This document shows, one piece after another, positions 1-5,131 of a DNA stretch of 6,690 bases; position 1 is the first letter of the stretch, and every line of letters starts with the position of its first letter. This stretch comes from Bacteroidota bacterium. GTDB lineage: Bacteria > Bacteroidota > Bacteroidia > Bacteroidales > VadinHA17. The translations under genes and the position numbers were made by a program. The stretch covers positions 1 to 6,690 of the forward strand of contig DAOVQI010000183.1 in NCBI GenBank assembly GCA_030628785.1. The letters run 5' to 3'. The notes under the pieces were generated by a model. The model had not been told where the DNA came from. It saw nothing but the letters and a program-made list of their open reading frames with translations, and ran no database searches.

Positions 1-171
1 ACAAAAACAGTTATCCGAAATTTTAAAGGAGAATTATCCTTTCGTACTGTAAAAGACGGGTTTTTTATTGGTGATCAGGAAACCTTTATTTTTTATCCCT
101 TTCCTTCCAGTGAAGAACTTGAAGATAAATATTATTCCTGGTGGCGGTCGGCTTTGGTTCGTGGTTTTTAA
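1..171 (+). CDS. C-terminal end of an unrecognised protein (partial)
   Basis: An open frame runs from the first base of the window to a TAA at 169-171, giving 56 residues of a protein whose start lies outside. The visible tail mixes charged and aromatic residues (FFIGDQETFIFYPFPSSEE, then YYSWWRSALVRGF at the end). It contains no membrane segment and no motif that I recognise, so no function is offered. Coding is supported by the absence of stops, a plausible amino acid mix and the same orientation as hppA downstream. The gap to hppA is 124 nt, so the two need not be co-transcribed. A chance open frame of this length is possible but less likely than a real gene end. Confidence 0.6.
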   Translation, partial: TKTVIRNFKGELSFRTVKDGFFIGDQETFIFYPFPSSEELEDKYYSWWRSALVRGF

Positions 172-229
172 ATCAATGACACTCGATGAAAACGAAAGGA
201 TTTAAGCTTGAAGCGAAAGTGGAATTGAG

Positions 230-251
230 CCTGATAGCGAAACTTATCGGG
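230..251 (+). other. Small hairpin in the spacer before hppA
   Basis: CCTGATA (230-236) can pair with TATCGGG (245-251) in RNA: seven pairs, one of them U-G, closing an 8-nt loop. No T-run follows, so it is at best a weak terminator for the upstream gene or a processing/stability element in the hppA 5' region. The rest of the 172-295 spacer shows no convincing promoter. Its closest -7-like box, TAAGCTTG, has one mismatch and no properly spaced TTTG upstream. Confidence 0.3.
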
Positions 252-295
252 ATCAATCGGGGTAGTTCATTTCTTAAATTTTAAAATTCTGTAAT

Positions 296-2506
296 ATGAT
301 TAACAATTTATTTTGGCTTGTACCTGTTTCTGCTGTTTTGGCTTTGTCTTTTGCCTTTTTCTTCTTCAGGCAGATCATGAAGGAAGATGAAGGTACAGAA
401 TTAATGAAAAAGATAGCTCAGCATGTCAGAAATGGCGCAATGGCATATTTGAAACAGCAATATAAGGTTGTAGGATTGTTTTTCCTTATATTAACGGGTG
501 TTTTTTCTATCCTGGCTTATTTGTTCCATTTGCAAAATCCATGGGTTCCTTTTGCTTTTCTAACAGGCGGTTTCTTTTCTGCCCTTGCAGGTTTCTTTGG
601 AATGAAGACCGCCACCTTTGCTTCAGCCAGAACGGCAAATGCAGCCCGTAATTCTTTAAATCATGCATTAAGGATTGCTTTCAGAAGTGGTGCAGTAATG
701 GGATTGGTGGTTGTTGGGCTTGGACTTCTGGATATTTCAGCATGGTTTTATGTTCTAAACTTCGTATATCCGGCTGCTGAAGATACCCATAATCTTATGA
801 TTATAACCACTACCATGCTGACATTTGGTATGGGAGCCTCGGCTCAGGCATTATTTGCAAGGGTTGGAGGAGGCATTTTTACCAAAGCAGCCGATGTGGG
901 TGCTGACCTTGTAGGAAAGGTTGAAGCCGGTATTCCGGAAGATGATCCCCGGAACCCTGCTACCATAGCTGATAATGTTGGGGATAATGTGGGCGATGTA
1001 GCTGGAATGGGAGCAGACCTGTATGAATCTTATTGTGGATCAATTTTGGCAACTGCAGCTATTGGTGCTGCAGCTTATATCGATAATACAACCGTTCAGT
1101 TTAAAGCCGTTCTGACCCCAATGTTGATAGCTGCAGTTGGTATTATCCTTTCAATTTTGGGTATATACTTAGTAAGAACAAAAGAAAATGCAACACAACG
1201 GGATTTACTGAAATCTTTATCCTGGGGAGTTAATATTAGTTCTGTACTGATCGTTTTTGCATCCTTTGGAATATTAAAATTGTTAGGCATTGATAACTGG
1301 TTGGGAATTTTAGGAGCAATCGTCACGGGTTTATTAGTAGGAATAATAATTGGTAAATCCACCGAATTTTTTACTTCTGCAGAATACAGACCGACTCAAA
1401 GAATTGCGGAAAGTTCCGATACAGGGGCGGCAACCGTTATTATCTCAGGTTTGGGTACTGGTATGATTTCCACTTTCGTTCCTGTAATTGCCGTTGTTGT
1501 TGGTATTATACTGGCTTACGTGGCTGGTGCGGGAGGTGATATGGCAAATATGAAAATGGGGTTGTACGGAATTGGTATAGCTGCGGTAGGAATGCTTTCT
1601 ACCTTGGGAATAACCTTAGCCACAGATGCTTATGGCCCGATTGCAGATAATGCAGGTGGTAATGCTGAAATGAGTGGATTGGGCCCGGAAGTAAGAAAAA
1701 GAACCGATGCTTTAGACTCCTTAGGAAATACAACTGCTGCAACCGGAAAAGGGTTTGCCATAGGTTCTGCAGCATTGACTGCCTTGGCTCTGTTGGCTTC
1801 CTATATTGAAGAATTAAAAATTGGTATAGCCCGGTTGTTGCAAACTGCATCATCTTACATGTTTCCAAATGGCATTGAAATAACTGACAAATCACAATTA
1901 TTGAACATTGATCTTAACGAGTTCATGAATTATTTTCAGGTCCATTTAATGAATCCGATAGTGTTGGTTGGTATTTTTATAGGTGCAATGATGGCATTTC
2001 TTTTCTGCGGATTAACCATGAGTGCTGTCGGAAGGGCTGCGGGTAAAATGGTTGCTGAAGTAAGAAGGCAGTTTAAGGAAATTCCTGGTATTCTGGAGGG
2101 AAAAGCAGAACCGGAATATGCCCGGTGCGTTGCCATTTCTACAAAAGGGGCCCAATTGGAAATGATATTGCCCTCAACATTGGCGATTATAGTTCCGGTC
2201 CTTGTAGGTTTGATATTTGGTGTGCCAGGCGCCATCGGATTGTTGGTTGGAGGATTAGGAGCGGGTTTTGTGTTGGCTGTGTTTATGGCAAATTCTGGCG
2301 GAGCCTGGGACAACGCTAAAAAGTATATTGAGTCAGGGAAACTGGGAGGAAAAGGGTCGGATGCCCATAAAGCTGCAGTTATTGGGGATACCGTAGGTGA
2401 TCCTTTTAAAGATACATCCGGACCAAGCCTGAATATTCTTATCAAATTAATGAGTATGATTACAATTGTTATGGCCGGTGTAACCGTCGCGTTTACTTTG
2501 TTGTAA
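296..2506 (+). CDS. hppA: Membrane-bound ion-pumping pyrophosphatase, K+-dependent
   Basis: This is a complete 736-residue M-PPase, an inner-membrane enzyme that couples pyrophosphate hydrolysis to cation export. The family has 16 membrane helices, and hydrophobic stretches run throughout. The substrate and Mg2+ site is clear: D200-VGADLVGKVEAGIPEDDPRNP, D226/D230/D234 in DNVGDNVGD, and the C-terminal GDTVGDPFKDTSGPS with D698, D702 and D706. A481 and G484 in GNTTAATGKG mark the K+-dependent branch; K+-independent pumps have Lys at the first position. The glutamate in DLYESY (E244) is at the position typical of Na+-transporting members. T90, F94, D146 and M174 also appear to match the signature reported for Bacteroides-type Na+,H+ pumps. 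The start has no Shine-Dalgarno but an A/T-rich leader, normal for Bacteroidota, and the N-terminus (NNLFWLVPV) fits the family. No GC-rich terminator follows directly. Family assignment is near certain; ion choice is inference. Confidence 0.97.
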   Translation: MINNLFWLVPVSAVLALSFAFFFFRQIMKEDEGTELMKKIAQHVRNGAMAYLKQQYKVVGLFFLILTGVFSILAYLFHLQNPWVPFAFLTGGFFSALAGFFGMKTATFASARTANAARNSLNHALRIAFRSGAVMGLVVVGLGLLDISAWFYVLNFVYPAAEDTHNLMIITTTMLTFGMGASAQALFARVGGGIFTKAADVGADLVGKVEAGIPEDDPRNPATIADNVGDNVGDVAGMGADLYESYCGSILATAAIGAAAYIDNTTVQFKAVLTPMLIAAVGIILSILGIYLVRTKENATQRDLLKSLSWGVNISSVLIVFASFGILKLLGIDNWLGILGAIVTGLLVGIIIGKSTEFFTSAEYRPTQRIAESSDTGAATVIISGLGTGMISTFVPVIAVVVGIILAYVAGAGGDMANMKMGLYGIGIAAVGMLSTLGITLATDAYGPIADNAGGNAEMSGLGPEVRKRTDALDSLGNTTAATGKGFAIGSAALTALALLASYIEELKIGIARLLQTASSYMFPNGIEITDKSQLLNIDLNEFMNYFQVHLMNPIVLVGIFIGAMMAFLFCGLTMSAVGRAAGKMVAEVRRQFKEIPGILEGKAEPEYARCVAISTKGAQLEMILPSTLAIIVPVLVGLIFGVPGAIGLLVGGLGAGFVLAVFMANSGGAWDNAKKYIESGKLGGKGSDAHKAAVIGDTVGDPFKDTSGPSLNILIKLMSMITIVMAGVTVAFTLL

Positions 2507-2529
2507 TAATTAAAAAAAATGCTGAAAGT

Positions 2530-2559
2530 TTTGTCGTTTTAAAATTATCCATACATTTG
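2530..2559 (+). promoter_or_regulatory. Bacteroidota-type promoter for the ilvD leader
   Basis: TTTG at 2530-2533 and TACATTTG at 2552-2559 are separated by 18 nt. They match the Bacteroidota housekeeping consensus (-33 TTTG or TTG, about 17-23 nt, -7 TAnnTTTG), with the -7 box perfect. It starts only 24 nt after the hppA stop codon. Transcription would begin at roughly 2563-2566, just ahead of the leader ORF at 2580, giving a short 5' end and placing the whole attenuator in the transcript. The start site is inferred from spacing, not seen. Confidence 0.65.
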
Positions 2560-2560
2560 T

Positions 2561-2575
2561 GAACTTAAATAAAGG
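2561..2575 (+). repeat. 15-nt direct repeat, copy 1
   Basis: GAACTTAAATAAAGG occurs here and again, identical, at 2668-2682. This copy covers the expected transcription start and runs into AAAGGA (2571-2576), the only Shine-Dalgarno-like string near the leader start codon at 2580. Confidence 0.6.
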
Positions 2576-2579
2576 ACTG

Positions 2580-2657
2580 ATGATAAATATGTATACCAAT
2601 CTTATCTGGCTCATTGTTTTAATTTTGTGGAGATCCGCAGGTGAGAATGGTATATAA
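2580..2657 (+). CDS. Leader peptide of the ilvD attenuator
   Basis: A short ORF of 25 codons runs from ATG 2580 to TAA 2655-2657. Its core, LIWLIVLILW (codons 8-17, 2601-2630), holds four Leu, three Ile and one Val in a row of ten, the amino acids whose synthesis needs the downstream ilvD. The peptide itself probably has no function; its translation would be the sensor. An AAAGGA lies 3 nt before ATG 2580, which is close. ATG 2589 (22 codons) is an alternative start and keeps the same core. The last codons (GENGI) overlap the 5' arm of the antiterminator at 2640-2651, the arrangement needed for ribosome-controlled attenuation. A small hydrophobic membrane peptide is the main alternative reading, but it would not explain the overlapping stems and terminator. 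It is too short for ordinary gene finding. Confidence 0.8.
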   Translation: MINMYTNLIWLIVLILWRSAGENGI

Positions 2658-2694
2658 AATACTCAAGGAACTTAAATAAAGGGCCGTTCTCACC
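2640..2694 (+). promoter_or_regulatory. Antiterminator stem of the ilvD attenuator
   Basis: GGTGAGAATGGT (2640-2651) pairs with GCCGTTCTCACC (2683-2694): ten Watson-Crick pairs and two U-G pairs, closing a 31-nt A/T-rich loop. Its 3' arm uses 2683-2690, which is also the 5' arm of the terminator, so the two structures exclude each other. The 5' arm lies inside the end of the leader ORF. A ribosome waiting at the last branched-chain codon (2625-2627) would cover mRNA to roughly 2638-2641, leaving the arm essentially free. A ribosome at the stop codon (2655) would cover it. CTCATT (2610-2615) can pair weakly with GGTGAG (2640-2645), a possible protector stem, but two of its six pairs are U-G. 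Confidence 0.75.
2668..2682 (+). repeat. 15-nt direct repeat, copy 2
   Basis: This is an identical second copy of GAACTTAAATAAAGG, 107 nt after the first. It lies in the antiterminator loop and ends at the first base of the terminator stem. No start codon follows at ribosome-binding distance, so it is not an obvious second translation start. Confidence 0.6.
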
Positions 2695-2715
2695 AAAAAG
2701 AGCGGCCTTTTTTTT
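2682..2715 (+). terminator. Intrinsic terminator (attenuator) before ilvD
   Basis: GGCCGTTCT (2682-2690) pairs with AGAGCGGCC (2699-2707) along all nine positions, one a U-G pair, with the loop CACCAAAA, followed directly by eight T (2708-2715). It stands 175 nt past the hppA stop and 34 nt before the ilvD start. It therefore ends the short leader transcript, and any read-through from hppA, unless the antiterminator forms. Confidence 0.85.
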
Positions 2716-2724
2716 ATAGAGTTA

Positions 2725-2743
2725 GTTTATTTAAAAAATAAAC
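2725..2743 (+). other. A/T-rich hairpin just before the ilvD start
   Basis: GTTTATTT (2725-2732) and AAATAAAC (2736-2743) are perfectly complementary with a 3-nt loop, ending 6 nt before the ilvD ATG. Seven of the eight pairs are A-U, so it is weak. It could affect translation initiation or be chance in an A/T-rich spacer. Confidence 0.3.
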
Positions 2744-2749
2744 AGTTTA

Positions 2750-4588
2750 ATGAAATTTCAATTAAGAAGTTCAGTTACAACCAGTGGCAGGAAAATGGCC
2801 GGGGCAAGAAGTTTATGGAGGGCCAACGGTATGAAGGAAGAACATTTTGGGAAACCTGTAATAGCTATTGTTAACTCTTTTTCCCAGTTTGTTCCCGGAC
2901 ATGTGCACTTGCATGAAATAGGACAGTATGTTAAAAGATTGATCGAAGAGCAAGGTTGTTTTGCGGCTGAATTTAACACCATTGCCATTGACGACGGTAT
3001 TGCTATGGGGCATAACGGGATGCTCTATTCCTTACCTTCCCGTGAAATTATTGCCGATAGTGTTGAGTATGTATGCAATGCTCATATGGTCGATGCCATG
3101 ATATGCATAAGCAATTGCGATAAAATAACTCCCGGGATGCTTATGGCAGCCATGCGGTTGAATATCCCTGCCATTTTTGTTTCAGGAGGTCCAATGGAAG
3201 CAGGGACCCTGGATGGGAAAAAATATGATCTGGTTGATGCAATGATCTTAGCCGGGGATCCGGATGTTTCAGACAATTATCTTTCCCAGGTGGAAAAATC
3301 GGCCTGTCCAACTTGTGGATCGTGTTCCGGGATGTTTACTGCAAATTCCATGAATTGTTTATGCGAAGCCATCGGCCTGGCTTTACCCGGGAACGGAACT
3401 ATACTTGCAACACATAAAAATCGTTTAACATTATTTCAGAAGGCGGCCAGATTGATCGTCGAACTCACATATAAATATTACAGAGATGGGGACGAAAGAG
3501 TTTTACCCAGATCAATCGCCAATAAGTCTGCTTTTAAAAATGCTATAATACTCGATATTGCTATGGGTGGGTCCACTAACACAGTATTACATCTGTTGGC
3601 TATTGCATATGAAGCTCAAGTGGATTTTACCATGAAAGACATTGATGAATTATCGAAGAAAACACCTGTTCTGTGCAAAGTTGCACCAAGTTCTGATTAT
3701 CATGTCGAGGATGTAAACAAGGCAGGTGGAATCCTTTCTATTATGGGGGAATTGGACAGGGCAGGGTTGCTGGATACCTCAGCACGAAGAATAGATCGTA
3801 AGACCCTAAAGGAAAGCATTGAGGAAAATGATATAATGCTAAACAGTGTGAGTGATGAAGCAATTGATAATGCGAAAAGTGCTCCTGGATTATCAGGCAG
3901 AAACCTTGAACTTGCTTCCCAGGAAAACGTTTATGACGAGCTTGATCGTGACCGTGAAAATGGTTGTATCAGGAATTCAGATTTTTGCTACCATCCTGAT
4001 GGTGGATTAACGATTCTTTATGGTAATATTGCAGAAAAAGGGTGTGTTGTAAAAACAGCAGGTGTTGATCCTTCGATTTTTATTTTTAATGGATCTGCAA
4101 AAGTTTATGATTCTCAAGAGAATGCATGCAACGCTATTTTGGGAGGCAAGATTAAGGAAGGGGATGTTGTGGTGATACGATATGAAGGCCCAAAAGGCGG
4201 ACCGGGAATGCAGGAAATGTTATACCCGACTTCCTATATAAAATCGATGAAACTGGACTTAAAATGTGCACTCATTACCGATGGTAGATTTTCCGGTGGC
4301 ACTTCAGGTTTGTCTGTTGGACATATCTCGCCTGAAGCTGCCGGAAGAGGGAATATTGCATTGATTAAGGACGGGGATCCAATTAAGATCAATATTCCCG
4401 CAAGGGAAATAAACCTGCTTATCTTTGATGATGAGTTGGATAAGAGAAAACAGGAGGAATTATTAAAAGGTACGGATGCTTATCATCCGGATTCAAGAGA
4501 AAGAGAGGTATCAACGGCATTGAAAGCTTACTCCATGCTGGTTAGCTCTGCAGACAAAGGAGCAATACGACTTTTAAGTAAGAGTTGA
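2750..4588 (+). CDS. ilvD: Dihydroxy-acid dehydratase
   Basis: This is a complete 612-residue cytoplasmic iron-sulfur enzyme that dehydrates 2,3-dihydroxy-isovalerate and 2,3-dihydroxy-3-methylvalerate to the 2-keto acids that become valine and isoleucine (and, by extension, leucine). Family landmarks are in order: VNSFSQFVPGH (41-51), NTIAIDDGIAMGH (76-88), SNCDKITPGM (121-130, C123), SACPTCGSCSGMFTANSMNC (184-203, C192 the expected cluster ligand), AMGGSTNTVLH (271-281), YEGPKGGPGMQEMLYPTS (478-495) and TDGRFSGGTSGLSVGH (510-525). Length and sequence closely resemble E. coli IlvD. In particular, Ser occupies the VNSF position where plant-type 2Fe-2S enzymes carry a third Cys, suggesting the oxygen-sensitive 4Fe-4S type. 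The start at 2750 matches the E. coli N-terminus; no Shine-Dalgarno is present. A leader attenuator lies directly upstream, and ilvB follows after 543 nt. Confidence 0.97.
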   Translation: MKFQLRSSVTTSGRKMAGARSLWRANGMKEEHFGKPVIAIVNSFSQFVPGHVHLHEIGQYVKRLIEEQGCFAAEFNTIAIDDGIAMGHNGMLYSLPSREIIADSVEYVCNAHMVDAMICISNCDKITPGMLMAAMRLNIPAIFVSGGPMEAGTLDGKKYDLVDAMILAGDPDVSDNYLSQVEKSACPTCGSCSGMFTANSMNCLCEAIGLALPGNGTILATHKNRLTLFQKAARLIVELTYKYYRDGDERVLPRSIANKSAFKNAIILDIAMGGSTNTVLHLLAIAYEAQVDFTMKDIDELSKKTPVLCKVAPSSDYHVEDVNKAGGILSIMGELDRAGLLDTSARRIDRKTLKESIEENDIMLNSVSDEAIDNAKSAPGLSGRNLELASQENVYDELDRDRENGCIRNSDFCYHPDGGLTILYGNIAEKGCVVKTAGVDPSIFIFNGSAKVYDSQENACNAILGGKIKEGDVVVIRYEGPKGGPGMQEMLYPTSYIKSMKLDLKCALITDGRFSGGTSGLSVGHISPEAAGRGNIALIKDGDPIKINIPAREINLLIFDDELDKRKQEELLKGTDAYHPDSREREVSTALKAYSMLVSSADKGAIRLLSKS

Positions 4589-4677
4589 ACCTTATAGGGT
4601 TTGTTCATAAAGTCGGGTATATAAGTTTTAAGCACAAAATAGCAACCGAACGAAGTGAATAAATTCCGATACAATTA

Positions 4678-4708
4678 TTGACAGACACTAAATAGGAACA
4701 TAGCTTCG
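4678..4708 (+). promoter_or_regulatory. Possible promoter in the ilvD-ilvB spacer
   Basis: TTG (4678-4680) and TAGCTTCG (4701-4708) are 20 nt apart. The second box has one mismatch to TAnnTTTG. If used, it would give ilvB a 5' leader of about 420 nt containing both hexamer arrays. The evidence is weak in such A/T-rich sequence. Confidence 0.25.
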
Positions 4709-4770
4709 CGAATTTATTAAAAAATATATATTATTGAGAGAGGTGTGTTAAATTTGTTTGATTGTAGCAC

Positions 4771-4800
4771 AAGGCTGAGGCTAAGGCTAAGGCTGAGGGA
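4771..4800 (+). repeat. Hexamer array RAGGCT, four units plus a partial
   Basis: The units are AAGGCT, GAGGCT, AAGGCT, AAGGCT, then the degenerate GAGGGA. This is a short tandem array of a 6-nt unit, GC-richer than its surroundings. It is the inverted counterpart of the array at 5019-5048. Confidence 0.85.
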
Positions 4801-5018
4801 AAAAATAAAATAAAGAAGAATTAAATCAAGAGTCCAAAGAGGTCATAGGTGAGTAGGTATACCAACAATATAAAAGCAGTTAAAGACACATTACTATGAT
4901 AATAAATATGTTATAAATCTGAAGGTTAAGTATAAATAATAAATAACAGATGAAGAATACCTTTAGATTAAATAATAAGGTAAAATATGATTAAACTTTA
5001 TATCTGATAAATAAAAAA

Positions 5019-5048
5019 CCTTAGCCTTAGCCTAAGCCTTAGCCTAAA
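5019..5048 (-). repeat. Hexamer array CCTWAG, inverted counterpart
   Basis: The + strand units are CCTTAG, CCTTAG, CCTAAG, CCTTAG and CCTAAA. In a transcript, 5019-5045 can pair with 4772-4798 over 27 positions: 24 Watson-Crick, two G-U and one A-A mismatch, enclosing 220 nt. It ends 83 nt before the ilvB start. Confidence 0.85.
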
Positions 5049-5131
5049 AAATTACAAAGCAATTAGAAAGAGGCATAACTCATTGTATATCAGATTATGT
5101 TTTTGAAATTCAGATACATATTAAATATTTT

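Larger units (their letters stand above)
4589..5131. other. 543-nt A/T-rich spacer between ilvD and ilvB
   Basis: No ORF with coding character, no tRNA-like fold and no strong intrinsic terminator is visible. The spacer holds a weak promoter candidate (4678-4708), a 9-nt inverted repeat AATAAATTC/GAATTTATT (4658-4666 and 4710-4718), and two hexamer arrays in opposite orientation (4771-4800 and 5019-5048). The roughly 220 nt between the arrays are extremely A/T-rich, with no structure I can defend. Very short frames such as 4896-4916 (MIINML) and 4987-5007 (MIKLYI) exist, but no terminator accompanies them. Confidence 0.7.

Noticed and set aside
1936..2445. A 169-codon open frame on the minus strand inside hppA
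   Set aside because: It lies wholly within a strongly conserved gene on the other strand and has no recognisable domain. It is a shadow of hppA codon use, as are the other antisense frames in hppA, ilvD and ilvB.
2507..2579. A dedicated terminator directly after hppA
   Set aside because: The segment is A/T-rich with no GC stem. The only strong terminator (2682-2715) belongs to the attenuator structure.
2560..2749. T-box or metabolite riboswitch as the explanation for the ilvD leader
   Set aside because: No T-box sequence or specifier-loop layout and no known aptamer core is visible. The leader ORF with overlapping stems explains the region better.
4749..4756. TAAATTTG, a perfect -7 box upstream of ilvB
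   Set aside because: The nearest TTG (4734-4736) is only 12 nt away, too close for the Bacteroidota promoter spacing, and such boxes are expected by chance in A/T-rich DNA.
4987..5007. Six-codon frame MIKLYI as a second branched-chain leader peptide before ilvB
   Set aside because: It is very short, with only three branched-chain codons, and neither a terminator nor competing stems follow.
5013..5048. CCTWAG array next to a run of A as a minus-strand terminator
   Set aside because: The only self-pairing within the array gives five-pair stems, and there is no minus-strand gene for it to terminate.
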